From the NCBI GenBank assembly GCA_030426245.1, contig JAUHYZ010000001.1, positions 1-64,000 on the forward strand: a stretch of DNA of 64,000 nucleotides. Reading direction: 5' to 3'. Every line of letters starts with the position of its first letter. Position 1 is the first letter of the stretch. Shown one piece after another: positions 26,009 to 34,144 of the stretch. The DNA is from Alphaproteobacteria bacterium. Its GTDB lineage: Bacteria > Pseudomonadota > Alphaproteobacteria > Sphingomonadales > Sphingomonadaceae. The position numbers and the translations under genes are program-made. The notes beneath the pieces are model-generated. The model was not told where the DNA came from, did not search any database, and saw only the letters and a program-made list of their open reading frames with translations.

Positions 26009-27090
26009 ATTTCGACCTCAGTGAAGATCAGGTCCTGCTCGCCGAAATGGTGGGGCGCATGCTGGGCGATCATGCCGCGAACGATCGGCGTGATCCCGGG
26101 GCCGAATGGCGCGATTGCCTGGGGCAGGGGCTGATTGCCTTGCCCTTTGCGGAAGATCAGGGTGGCCTGGGCGGCGGGCATGAAGAAGTCATGCTGATGA
26201 TGGAGGCCATTGGGCGGAACCTGTCTCAGACGCCATATCTGCAATCCGTGCTGCTCGCCGGGCGCGTTTTGGCGTTAGCGGGACGGATGGAACTTGGCGA
26301 TCTTCTGGATGGGGCACAGCGTCACTGCCTCTGCCTCTATGAACCTGGCCAGCGCTACCGTTGGGCGACGCCTGCAACGCGCGCGGAACGCTGTGCTGAA
26401 GGCTGGTCCATCACTGGCGCAAAGGTCTCGGTGCCCGATCTTGACGATACATGTGCACTGATCGTGCCTGCGGCAACGGCGGAGGGCCTGGTCCTATTTC
26501 TCCTGCCGCCGGGAATTTCGGGCGTCACTCTTGATATTCGCCCGGCACCCGATGGCCGAACAGCAGCGAATGTGAATTTCGCAAGCGTGATTGTGCCGGT
26601 GGATGCCGCGATCGGGGATCCGGCAGGCAATGAGGCGCTGCTCGCCGAAGCGCTGGACGGGGCGGTGCTTGCAAGCTGCGCGGAATCGATCGGCGCAATG
26701 GAGCGACTGCTCGATCTCACGGTTGAATATTGCAACATCCGCGAACAGTTCGGTGCAGTGATCGGCAGCTTTCAGGCATTGCAGCACCGGGCGGCGGATA
26801 TGCTGATTGCGATAGAGAGGGCGCGATCGATCACGATCTATGCTGCCTCGATGATGGATGCACCGGCCGCCCGGCGCAGCGTGGCGGTTTCCGCGGCGAG
26901 AGCGCTGGTAAACCGCTCATCGCGATTCGTAGGGCAGCAGGCAATCCAGCTTCATGGCGGGATAGGCCTGGCGAGCGAATGCGCGGCCGGGGCATATTTT
27001 CAGCGCCTGACGGTTCTGGAAACCTTGCTGGGTGATACGGAGCATCACGTGGCTGCAGTAGAACGCAGTGGCGGACTGCTTGCCGCTTAG
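26005..27090 (+). CDS. Acyl-CoA dehydrogenase, subunit 2 of a pair
   Basis: 361 aa, shorter and more divergent ACAD. The N-terminal helices (DQVLLAEMVGRMLGD) and the C-terminal domain with QLHGGIGLASECAAG are recognisable. The middle beta domain is weakly conserved and lacks the SEPxAGSD-type flavin loop. This is typical of the accessory subunit in heteromeric FadE complexes, where FAD binding is shared with the partner (family knowledge). It starts with GTG overlapping the stop of the preceding gene by 4 bp, implying translational coupling and equal stoichiometry. Its stop overlaps the convergent CMD gene. Confidence 0.86.
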   Translation: MNFDLSEDQVLLAEMVGRMLGDHAANDRRDPGAEWRDCLGQGLIALPFAEDQGGLGGGHEEVMLMMEAIGRNLSQTPYLQSVLLAGRVLALAGRMELGDLLDGAQRHCLCLYEPGQRYRWATPATRAERCAEGWSITGAKVSVPDLDDTCALIVPAATAEGLVLFLLPPGISGVTLDIRPAPDGRTAANVNFASVIVPVDAAIGDPAGNEALLAEALDGAVLASCAESIGAMERLLDLTVEYCNIREQFGAVIGSFQALQHRAADMLIAIERARSITIYAASMMDAPAARRSVAVSAARALVNRSSRFVGQQAIQLHGGIGLASECAAGAYFQRLTVLETLLGDTEHHVAAVERSGGLLAA

Positions 27091-27428
27091 TCCGGCTCTT
27101 TGCCTGCCTTGCGTTTCTGGACCACGTCGTAAAAAATTCGCGTCGCGGCGATCGCATTGGGCCATGAACAATAGAAGGCGAGCTGCAGCATCATCTCGCC
27201 GATTTCTTCTTCAGTCACACCGCTATTGAGTGCGTGATTGATATGCGCTTCCAGCCGAGGATGCTGGTTTCCGGCGACCAGTGCGGCGACCGTGACCATG
27301 CAGCGGTCCCGCAGGGCAAGCTTGTCCGATCGTTCCCAGACTTCGCCGTAAAGCACGCGGTTGGTCACATCGACCAGGCCGGGTGCAACCTCGGCCAGTT
27401 CGTCTCCCTGCTTGCTTGGTCTCTTCAC
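27087..27428 (-). CDS. CMD-family protein (PcaC-like)
   Basis: 113 aa from a GTG start at 27428, two bases after the stop of the HCHL gene with AAGGGAAG upstream. The open frame extends further into the HCHL gene but those codons are a shadow. The CMD core reads LYGEVWERSDKLALRDR, then ALNSGVTEEEIGEMMLQLAFYCSWP, as in 4-carboxymuconolactone decarboxylase. No CxxC. It is the last gene of the CMD-CoA ligase-HCHL-CMD operon. Decarboxylation of a cleavage product is one option; its repeated linkage to CoA-ligase/HCHL genes suggests a role at the side-chain stage instead. Confidence 0.78.
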   Translation of the reverse strand: MKRPSKQGDELAEVAPGLVDVTNRVLYGEVWERSDKLALRDRCMVTVAALVAGNQHPRLEAHINHALNSGVTEEEIGEMMLQLAFYCSWPNAIAATRIFYDVVQKRKAGKEPD

Positions 27429-27430
27429 CT

Positions 27431-28279
27431 TCAGCTTCCCTTTTTTGCCCGCTCGTAGTTCCCGTGTCCGGGCTTGAACGTTTTCTGGTCGAGGAATTGG
27501 CTCAGGCCTTGCTGCTTGCCTTTTTCCGGATCGACGAGGTCGGTCTGGTCGGACTTGGCAGTCAGATATTCTGAGGCCTGCTCCCAATTCATCTCGCGCG
27601 CATATTTATATGCCATACGCGCCTGGCGCAGCACAGTCGGGTTCTTGCCCAACAGCTCTCTGGCCAGTTCGCGGGTTTCGTCCTTGAGTTTCGCAGCGGG
27701 TACGGCATCGTTTACCAGCCCCAGCTCCTTGGCCCGGCGTCCGTCGAACTTCTTGCCGGTCATGACGTAATACAGTGCCTCTCGGTCTCCCATCAGGGTG
27801 GAGATCGCCTTGGAGACGACACCGCCGGGTATCACGCCCCAATTGATCTCCGAAAGGCCGAACACTGCGTCTTCATCGGTAATGGCGAGGTCGCAGCAGA
27901 TCAGCGGCGTGAAGGCTCCGCCGAAACACCAGCCATTCACCATCGCGATGGTCGGCTTGGCGTAATACATCAGGGTGCGCCACTGCCAGGCCCGGTTTTC
28001 GCGGTAGATGCGGTGGCGTTCGACATCGGAAAGGCCTTCCATCGCGCGGAAGAAGTCCTTCAGGTCCATGCCGGCGGAAAAAGCCTCTCCGCTGCCGGTC
28101 AGCACGATCACGCCGCAACGATCGTCCGTTTCCAGCTTGTCGAGCACGTCGTTCATTTCGCGGGCCAGGCCAATGCTCATGGCATTGCGCTTTTCAGGCC
28201 GGTCGATGTGGACCCAGGCAATGCCGTCTTCGAATTCCACCTTCACATCGTTTCCGCCGGGGATCGGTTTGTCGCTCAT
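27431..28279 (-). CDS. Hydroxycinnamoyl-CoA hydratase-lyase-like (FerB/HCHL family), paralogue 1
   Basis: 282-aa crotonase-fold protein closest to p-hydroxycinnamoyl-CoA hydratase/lyase: KRNAMS, SAGMDL (oxyanion hole), MVNGWCFGGAFTPL, and FGLSEINWG with catalytic Glu144 (Glu143 in the Pseudomonas fluorescens enzyme as I recall it). That family converts feruloyl/coumaroyl-CoA to vanillin/4-hydroxybenzaldehyde plus acetyl-CoA. By residue count, the two tyrosines that hold the substrate para-hydroxyl in the P. fluorescens enzyme (Tyr75, Tyr239) are Phe76 and Thr240 here, so specificity may differ. It sits 43 bp behind an NDP-forming CoA ligase. Confidence 0.85.
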   Translation of the reverse strand: MSDKPIPGGNDVKVEFEDGIAWVHIDRPEKRNAMSIGLAREMNDVLDKLETDDRCGVIVLTGSGEAFSAGMDLKDFFRAMEGLSDVERHRIYRENRAWQWRTLMYYAKPTIAMVNGWCFGGAFTPLICCDLAITDEDAVFGLSEINWGVIPGGVVSKAISTLMGDREALYYVMTGKKFDGRRAKELGLVNDAVPAAKLKDETRELARELLGKNPTVLRQARMAYKYAREMNWEQASEYLTAKSDQTDLVDPEKGKQQGLSQFLDQKTFKPGHGNYERAKKGS

Positions 28280-28322
28280 GCTGCTGCTCTCTTCGTTGTC
28301 TGCAATGGGGTGATGGCTGCGC

Positions 28323-30413
28323 TCATGAGGTGACGATGAGGGCGTCGAGCGCGATGGCTCCTTCGCCTTCGGCCATGACCATGAGCGGGTTGATATCGAT
28401 CTCGGTGATGCCGATGCCGGCCCGCATCGCGCCGCCCAGCTTCACGACAATATCGGCAAGGGCGGCGACATCGCGCGTTGGCTGCCCCCGAAACGGGCCG
28501 AGCAGTTTCGCACCGCGCAGGGCCATGATCCGTTCGATCGCACGATCACGCGAAATGTCGGCCGGCATCAACGTGGTGGCGTCCAGCGCCTCGGTCCAGA
28601 CGCCGCCCAGGCCGACAAGCACCGATGCGCCCCATTCGGGGTGGTGCCGGGCTCCGACGATCATTTCCAGGCCGGGCGGGGACATCTGCTCCACGAGCAC
28701 GCCGTTGAGGTGGACGCCCTTGAGATTGTCCATGAGCTGCTGCCAGCTGACGCGAAGCTCCGCGTCCCCGCGCAGGTTCAGGATCACTCCGCCGGCATCG
28801 CTCTTGTGGGACAGAGCGGCGGACTGGGCTTTCAGCACCAGCGGAAAACCGATCCGGCTGGCGATCGCCATGGCTTCCTCCAAATTGGCCGCCATGCCGC
28901 CATCCGGTACGCGGATGCCGATGCTGCGCAGGAATTCCTTTCCCGCATATTCGGGTTTGATGCCCGGCTCGCTCCAGCCGGAAAGGCCGGTGGCGACCGC
29001 CGTCCGATCATTTGTCGCCTGGAGGGCCTTCGCGTAGCGTCCTGCAGCCGCGAAGGCGCGCATGGCACGCTCGGTAGAGCGGAACAGCGGTGTCTCGCTC
29101 TTGCGCATCTCTGCGAGGAAATCAGGATCGAGCGGAGCTTCGTCACCGGTCAATGCCATTGCGACCGGCTTGCTAGAGCCTATCGCAACCGGCATCACGG
29201 CTTCCGCCTTGGATCGCTGTTGCGGGGGCGCACCGCCGGCCATTGGCAACAACACGCCTCCGACTGCGGGATCTGCCAGCATTGCATCGGCTGTCTGCCC
29301 GAAGATTCCGCCATTCACGAAGCCGGTCGTGCCGACATCCAGGGGGTTGTCGATTTCCATTCCGTCTGGAAGATAGCCGGACAGCTTGTCCAGCGTCTCC
29401 GCGCTCAGCTGAGCGATCGGCAGGGCGATGTCTTCGGCAAAGTCGAAACACATGCCGCGGATCGCGCCGCTATTGGTCACAATGCCCAGCTCGCCAGCAG
29501 GCGGCGCGGGATAGCGGTGCAGGAGCGCAAGGGCGTCGAATAGTTCGTCCATCGTATCGACGGCCACGACGGCTTCGTTCTCGACCGCACAGCGCATTAC
29601 AGCGTAGTCGCTTGCCATCGCTCCGGTATGCGATGCGGCAGCTTCCATTCCCCGCTTGCTGCGCCCCGGATGCAGCAAGACGATCGGCACACCCTTGCTG
29701 CGCGCAATCCCGGCAACGGCAAGGAAGCGGTGCGGATTGCGTATCTGTTCCGCATATATGCCGATGGCGTCCGCCGATCCTTCGGCGATGACAAACTCGA
29801 CCAGGTCGCTTGCGTCCATAACTGCTTCGTTGCCCGTCGCAGCGGATAGCGAGACGGAGATCCCGCGGCCTTGCATGGCCGAGCGGATATTGGATGCAGT
29901 CGCCCCGCTCTGCGCGATAACGGCCACGCTGCGCCTGTCTTGCAATGGAGCAGGGTGGGCTGGCTCGAACGTCAGAGCGATGCCGTCCGCAAAATTGATA
30001 TAGCCCAGGCAATTGGGCCCGAGCATCGCCATGCCGGATTCGCGGCAAATCGCGGCAATGCTCTCCTGTTCGGCGCGGCCTTCCTCACCGGCCTCCGCAA
30101 AGCCCGAGGCGAAGACCACGATACCGCCGACATTTTTCCTGGCGCAACTTTCCACCATCGGCCGGATTGCAGCGCGGGGAACGTTAAGCACTACGGCATC
30201 GACGTCGTCTGGCAAATCGTCGGCGGTCTTGATGCACTTGCGGCCGTCAATTTCGTCGCGGGTCGGCGAGATCAGGTGAATGGGGCCTTCAAACCCGAAG
30301 CGGTCCAGATTGGCCAGTACGGCGCCCCCCATGGTCTTGGGATCGGGCGAAGCGCCTGCAATAGCGATCGATCGGGGACGCAGCAGCCGCGTCAATGCGT
30401 TGGTTTCAGACAC
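28323..30413 (-). CDS. NDP-forming acyl-CoA ligase (FerA-like, hydroxycinnamate type)
   Basis: 696 aa. CoA-binding Rossmann domain (IAIAGASPDPKTMGG, about 15-120), GPNCLG (132-137), phosphohistidine motif SHTGAMAS (His262) and C-terminal ATP-grasp domain (LVLKAQSAALSHKSDAGG). Feruloyl-CoA synthetase FerA of Sphingobium sp. SYK-6 belongs to this unusual ligase family, and is likewise paired with an HCHL. The start is GTG 30413 after AAGGACG. The order CMD, ligase, HCHL, CMD on one strand with gaps of 29, 43 and 2 bp makes a single operon, preceded by a MarR-type palindrome at 30926-30946. Actual acid substrate unproven. Confidence 0.87.
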   Translation of the reverse strand: MSETNALTRLLRPRSIAIAGASPDPKTMGGAVLANLDRFGFEGPIHLISPTRDEIDGRKCIKTADDLPDDVDAVVLNVPRAAIRPMVESCARKNVGGIVVFASGFAEAGEEGRAEQESIAAICRESGMAMLGPNCLGYINFADGIALTFEPAHPAPLQDRRSVAVIAQSGATASNIRSAMQGRGISVSLSAATGNEAVMDASDLVEFVIAEGSADAIGIYAEQIRNPHRFLAVAGIARSKGVPIVLLHPGRSKRGMEAAASHTGAMASDYAVMRCAVENEAVVAVDTMDELFDALALLHRYPAPPAGELGIVTNSGAIRGMCFDFAEDIALPIAQLSAETLDKLSGYLPDGMEIDNPLDVGTTGFVNGGIFGQTADAMLADPAVGGVLLPMAGGAPPQQRSKAEAVMPVAIGSSKPVAMALTGDEAPLDPDFLAEMRKSETPLFRSTERAMRAFAAAGRYAKALQATNDRTAVATGLSGWSEPGIKPEYAGKEFLRSIGIRVPDGGMAANLEEAMAIASRIGFPLVLKAQSAALSHKSDAGGVILNLRGDAELRVSWQQLMDNLKGVHLNGVLVEQMSPPGLEMIVGARHHPEWGASVLVGLGGVWTEALDATTLMPADISRDRAIERIMALRGAKLLGPFRGQPTRDVAALADIVVKLGGAMRAGIGITEIDINPLMVMAEGEGAIALDALIVTS

Positions 30414-30442
30414 TGCAACGTCCTTCTAATGGCCCGGAAGGC

Positions 30443-30832
30443 TCAATAGGCATCCATTTCCTTGAGCGTCTCGGCGGCCCATTCCCAGGCGCCAACGCCG
30501 TTCGCGACGCCGGAATACATCGTCACCTGCAGCAGCACTTCGCGAATATCGTCCTTGGAGAGCCCATTGCTGAAGCAAAGGCGCGTCAGGCGACGTGTCG
30601 GCAGTTCCTTGCCCATCGCGGCGACGATGCCGAGCGTTACCAGCAGGCGTTCGCGCAGTGGAAGTTCGTCTCGGGTCCAGGTTTCGCCGAACACAGTCTT
30701 GGTGACGAAGTTTTCCAGCGGGATGTGAAAGTCGTCCGCGGCATCGAGCCGGGTAACGCCAGCTTCTCCCATCAGCTTGCGGCGCATTTCCCGGCCGGCC
30801 TGGAAAGATGGATCGTCGGTCTGCAAACTCAT
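30443..30832 (-). CDS. CMD-family protein (PcaC-like), operon leader
   Basis: 129 aa from ATG 30832, which has GGAGAGG 8 bp upstream; an ATG 15 bp earlier is less well placed. CMD fold: FVTKTVFGETWTRDELPLRERLLVT, FSNGLSKDDIREVLLQVTMYSGV. It lacks the AhpD CxxC. First gene of the operon with the FerA-like ligase and HCHL. It shares a divergent regulatory region with another CMD gene (31061). Confidence 0.8.
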   Translation of the reverse strand: MSLQTDDPSFQAGREMRRKLMGEAGVTRLDAADDFHIPLENFVTKTVFGETWTRDELPLRERLLVTLGIVAAMGKELPTRRLTRLCFSNGLSKDDIREVLLQVTMYSGVANGVGAWEWAAETLKEMDAY

Positions 30833-30925
30833 GGGATTCCTCTCCATTCAAGAACGCCGCCTGCGGCCCGCCTGTGGTTCCCGACTGGCAGGACAGGCAA
30901 CTGATACGCATGCCAAAGACGGCAT

Positions 30926-30946
30926 ATTATAAGTGTGGCTTATTAT
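30926..30946. promoter_or_regulatory. MarR-type operator candidate (site A)
   Basis: Left arm ATTATAAGTG, centre T, right arm GGCTTATTAT; 7 of 10 positions complementary. The right half is the AATAAGCC half-site also found at 32878, 34106 and 37952. It lies between divergent CMD genes, upstream of the ligase/HCHL operon. Confidence 0.5.
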
Positions 30947-30954
30947 GTTTCGAG

Positions 30955-30971
30955 TGCCATTTTGAATGGCA
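30955..30971. promoter_or_regulatory. Perfect 17-bp palindrome in divergent CMD promoter
   Basis: TGCCATT, 3-bp spacer, AATGGCA, followed directly by a CATTT-GT-AAATG dyad (30970-30981). It is 8 bp from the MarR-type site. This looks like a second operator or a stem-loop; no regulator assigned. Confidence 0.45.
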
Positions 30972-31060
30972 TTTGTAAATGCTGACTGGCAGGTATCGAA
31001 GATTGTTGCGGCGCTTTGGCCATTCGGGGCCGATCGCCGCTCTGAAATGGGAGAAATGCG

Positions 31061-31399
31061 ATGAAGAGGCCTTCGGGCGGACGTGGCAAGCAACTCGCAG
31101 CGGTTGCTCCTCTGCTCAACCAGATCACGCAGGAACTGCTTTATGACGATGTGTGGGAACGCCCCCTGCTTTCGAAGCGTGAACGCAGTCTGCTGACCTT
31201 GGCCGTGCTGATCGCGCAGGGGCGCGATCAGACGAAGGGCCATATGGAAACGGCCCTGGAGAACGGCTTGAGCATCGAAGAACTGGGTGAGGCGGTGACG
31301 CATCTGGCCTTCTATGCTGGCTGGCCCTCTGCCGTGACGGCGGGGCGGAAATTGCTGGAGATCGCCGAAGAGCGCGATGCGGCGGAGCAGGGCGGCTAG
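31061..31399 (+). CDS. CMD-family protein (PcaC-like)
   Basis: 112-aa compact CMD protein: ELLYDDVWERPLLSKRERSLLTL, HMETALENGLSIEELGEAVTHLAFYAGWPSA. It is the closest of the four CMD genes here to 4-carboxymuconolactone decarboxylase in length and layout. The ATG follows GGGAGAAATGCG. It is transcribed alone, divergent from the CMD/ligase/HCHL operon, and its stop overlaps that of the convergent LLM monooxygenase. Confidence 0.82.
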   Translation: MKRPSGGRGKQLAAVAPLLNQITQELLYDDVWERPLLSKRERSLLTLAVLIAQGRDQTKGHMETALENGLSIEELGEAVTHLAFYAGWPSAVTAGRKLLEIAEERDAAEQGG

Positions 31400-32700
31400 C
31401 TCTTGCTGCCCGGTTCCTGGGCAACGGGTGCCAGCGGATCGTCGGGCACAACGGCCACGCCGCCACCGCGGTCGGAGCGGAAATTGGCGTAGGTTCCTGC
31501 ATCCTTCTTGCGCTGCCCGAATGATACGACCGGTTCGATTGCTTCCTTCGGCAAGGGCTCCATCTTCTTTTTGCGGGCCAGTGCTGCCTCAATGTAAGGC
31601 TCAAGCTCGGCCTGCTTCTTCGCCTGCCGTTCTTCTTCGCCCGCCGTCAGCCGCGGCATTGCCGTGTTGGCGAACAGCTCCAGAGATTCGACGATATGGT
31701 CGTGATTGGCCGGCCCGGTCTGCTGCACGAAGATGATCTGGTCTACGCCTACATCCGCATAGCCCTTGCAGTGCTGATAGACCTGTTCCGGCGTGCCGAT
31801 GCCGCCATTTCCGTGATTGTCTTCGATCGAATCTTCGGCCTTCAGGAATTTCTCCCAGACTTGCGAGAAGCCGGGCTGCGTGCTGCCGAAGGATGAATAA
31901 TAGCCAAGCGAATAGCCGAAGAATTTAAAGCCCTGCGTTCCCCGGCGGATCGCCTCTTCCTCGTCTTCATGCACAGACAGCGCGGTTACGATTGCGAAAT
32001 TGGCGTTCACCGTATGCCCGATAGGCACGCATTCTTCCGATCGAATGATGTCGTAATATTCCTTGACCCACTTGCCGGCCTGTTCGGGCGCAGTGAAGCC
32101 GAAGACCAAAGCACCCATGCCGTTGCGCGCGGCATGAAGGATCGTGTCCCTTCGCGAACAGGCAACCCAAAGGGGCGGGTGCGGCTTCTGCAGCGGTTTG
32201 GGTACGACATTGCGCGGCGGCATGGAGAAGTACTCGCCCTGATATCCCGGATAGGGCGACATCGCCATCATGTTGGCGCATTGCTCCGTCGCTTCGCGCC
32301 AGGCATCCTTCTTGGTGTCGACATCCACGCCGAAGCCTTCCAGCTCGACGGCCGTACCGCTTTCTCCGGTCCCGAAATCGATCCGTCCGCCTGAAAGGAG
32401 GTCGAGCGTCGCGATGCGCTCCGCCACGCGGGCAGGGTGATTGATCTTGGGCGGCATCACGCAGATGCCGTGCCCCAGGCGCATGCGTTTCGTACGCTGG
32501 CTCAGCGCGCCCAGGAAGACTTCCGGCGCGGAACTGTGCGAATATTCTTCCAGGAAGTGGTGTTCCACCAACCAGGCGTAATCATAGCCGAGCTTGTCGG
32601 CGAGCTCGAGCTCGTCGAGTGCGTTGTTGAAGATCTGGTGGTCCCTCTCCGCCGAAAAGGGGGCGGGGGATTGGTGCTCGTAGAAAAGCCCGAATTGCAT
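31396..32700 (-). CDS. LLM-class flavin-dependent monooxygenase with C-terminal tail
   Basis: 434 aa from ATG 32700 (GGAGAGG upstream, N-terminus MQFGLFYEHQ typical of the family). Luciferase-like barrel with YAWLVEHHFLEEYSHS, GHGICVMPPKINHPARVAERIATLDLLSGGR and GTGESGTAVE. After about residue 350 comes a charged, Lys/Glu-rich tail (about 80 residues) that is not part of the fold. Needs FMNH2. It is divergent from the Rieske-fusion gene and close to ring-cleavage genes; a monooxygenation step in the same pathway is inferred, substrate unknown. Confidence 0.85.
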   Translation of the reverse strand: MQFGLFYEHQSPAPFSAERDHQIFNNALDELELADKLGYDYAWLVEHHFLEEYSHSSAPEVFLGALSQRTKRMRLGHGICVMPPKINHPARVAERIATLDLLSGGRIDFGTGESGTAVELEGFGVDVDTKKDAWREATEQCANMMAMSPYPGYQGEYFSMPPRNVVPKPLQKPHPPLWVACSRRDTILHAARNGMGALVFGFTAPEQAGKWVKEYYDIIRSEECVPIGHTVNANFAIVTALSVHEDEEEAIRRGTQGFKFFGYSLGYYSSFGSTQPGFSQVWEKFLKAEDSIEDNHGNGGIGTPEQVYQHCKGYADVGVDQIIFVQQTGPANHDHIVESLELFANTAMPRLTAGEEERQAKKQAELEPYIEAALARKKKMEPLPKEAIEPVVSFGQRKKDAGTYANFRSDRGGGVAVVPDDPLAPVAQEPGSKS

Positions 32701-32877
32701 GATGCGGCTACCTCTCCAAAGGCGAATAAAGTTCTTCTCTCTGCCGGACGCGATCGGCATGACCGAAAGGCGCCGAAAGCGCGTTCGTCTATATCATATC
32801 ATATACGGTAATATTGAAATTGCCAGCGGGTCACCGGATTTTCTCTCCATTTCCAACTCAAACGAATCAGGTTGACT

Positions 32878-32898
32878 TATATAAGCCAGGCTGTGCAT
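32878..32898. promoter_or_regulatory. MarR-type operator candidate (site B)
   Basis: Left arm TATATAAGCC, centre A, then GGCTG. The AAGCC-A-GGCT core and the AT-rich left arm match sites at 34106 and 37952; the right arm is degenerate. It overlaps a TTGACT -35-like element (32873-32878), 40 bp before the Rieske-fusion start. Confidence 0.5.
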
Positions 32899-32937
32899 TC
32901 GCTGCCAAGAGAGGGAGAGAAGGAAAGAGGCGCCCGA

Positions 32938-34062
32938 ATGAGCAGTGGATGGGTGAAGGTATGCCGCGAGGATGAAATTCCGGCGGACGAAGGCAAGCAA
33001 GTGGAAGTGGATGGCATAGCCATTGGCCTCTACCGTCTCGAAGACGGGTGCTACGCGCTGAACGATATCTGCACGCATGCCTTTGCCCATCTGACGACCG
33101 GCTGGGTGGAGGACGATACGGTCGAGTGTCCGCTGCACCACGCCCGATTCGAAATCCGGACCGGCAAGGCTTTGGATGGAATCGCGCCGGAAGACGTCGA
33201 AGCCTATGCGGTGAAGGTCGAAGACGGTGACGTTTACGTCCAGCTCGGTGCTCAGGAAGATGGCGCAGCCTCTGGTGAGGGCACTGATTCGCAGCTCGCA
33301 GATTCATTGCTGGATCTATTGAGATCGGGCGCAGGTGCCGATGGGTGGAAGCCGATCCTTGCGGAAGAGGCCGAATTTGAAGTGCTGGGCGGCCATCTGC
33401 AGGGGCGCGATGCCGTGGCGGAGCGGCTTGGCGCCAACGAAACTGCACATCTTGAATGGAGCCGGCTCGAAAGGCCTGGATGCATATTGATCGGCAAGCC
33501 GCGCGGCGGAACGAATGATCGCGGAATAGCGCTGATGTTCGCATTCTCCGAAGAGGGTGTCACGCGCGTTTCCCAGCAGAATTTGGCGATGCCGCCTCGG
33601 CCCGCCACGCCCATGGCAATGGACGCAGCCATGCGTGAACGAATCGACAATGCACTCGCAACCAAGCGGCCCATGTCGCTCTCCTATGTCGATGCCGAAG
33701 GCCGGCCGCATCTATCGCTGCGGGGTTCGATCCTCAGCCTCGGGGAGGACCAGCTTGGCCTGTGGGCGCGCAGCGCAGACACGGGTCTGGCGGCAGCCGT
33801 CTCGGCAAACGCCAATGTGGCCTTGCTCTATCGCGACGAGGAGACGCGCGCGACCTATCAGATCCGCGGGCGCGCGCATATCGCAGAAGATGAAGCGACC
33901 CGTGCACTGATTTACAATGCAATGCCGAAAGTGGAGCGCGACCACGATTTTGCGATGCTCGGATCCGCAGTCGTGATCGAGCTCGACCTCGTCGAAGGCT
34001 GGGCAGGCATCGGTCCGAACGGGCCTATCAATCCCGTCCGGATGGTGCGCGGCCAGGCCTGA
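32938..34062 (+). CDS. Rieske ferredoxin - NTF2-like - PNPOx-like three-domain fusion
   Basis: 374 aa from ATG 32938. Residues 5-105 are a Rieske [2Fe-2S] ferredoxin domain with Cys45-x-His47 and Cys64-x2-His67 (ICTHAFAHL, CPLHHARFE). Residues about 118-218 look like a SnoaL/NTF2-like domain (AEFEVLGGHLQGRDAVAERL). Residues about 228-370 are a pyridoxamine-phosphate-oxidase-like flavin-binding barrel (RPMSLSYVDAEGRPHLS, RGSILSL, GRAHIAED). It precedes a Rieske oxygenase by 82 bp, so the ferredoxin part probably feeds electrons to it; the PNPOx part could be the flavin reductase that is otherwise missing. The domain combination is unusual to my knowledge. Domain limits are by eye. Confidence 0.8.
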   Translation: MSSGWVKVCREDEIPADEGKQVEVDGIAIGLYRLEDGCYALNDICTHAFAHLTTGWVEDDTVECPLHHARFEIRTGKALDGIAPEDVEAYAVKVEDGDVYVQLGAQEDGAASGEGTDSQLADSLLDLLRSGAGADGWKPILAEEAEFEVLGGHLQGRDAVAERLGANETAHLEWSRLERPGCILIGKPRGGTNDRGIALMFAFSEEGVTRVSQQNLAMPPRPATPMAMDAAMRERIDNALATKRPMSLSYVDAEGRPHLSLRGSILSLGEDQLGLWARSADTGLAAAVSANANVALLYRDEETRATYQIRGRAHIAEDEATRALIYNAMPKVERDHDFAMLGSAVVIELDLVEGWAGIGPNGPINPVRMVRGQA

Positions 34063-34105
34063 TCACTGGCCGCTTGGCTTCGCGCAGAGCGTGTGATAGC
34101 AGAAC

Positions 34106-34126
34106 GATAACAGCCAGGCTGATAAA
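34106..34126. promoter_or_regulatory. MarR-type operator candidate (site C)
   Basis: Left arm GATAACAGCC, centre A, right arm GGCTGATAAA; 7 of 10 complementary positions. It lies 19 bp before the Rieske oxygenase start, inside the fusion/oxygenase intergenic gap, so it can control the oxygenase promoter separately. Confidence 0.6.
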
Positions 34127-34144
34127 TAAGGATGGAGAGGGCGA

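Noticed and set aside
32790-32820. ATATC direct repeats upstream of the LLM gene
   Set aside because: Short AT-rich run, more likely a -10 promoter region than a functional repeat.
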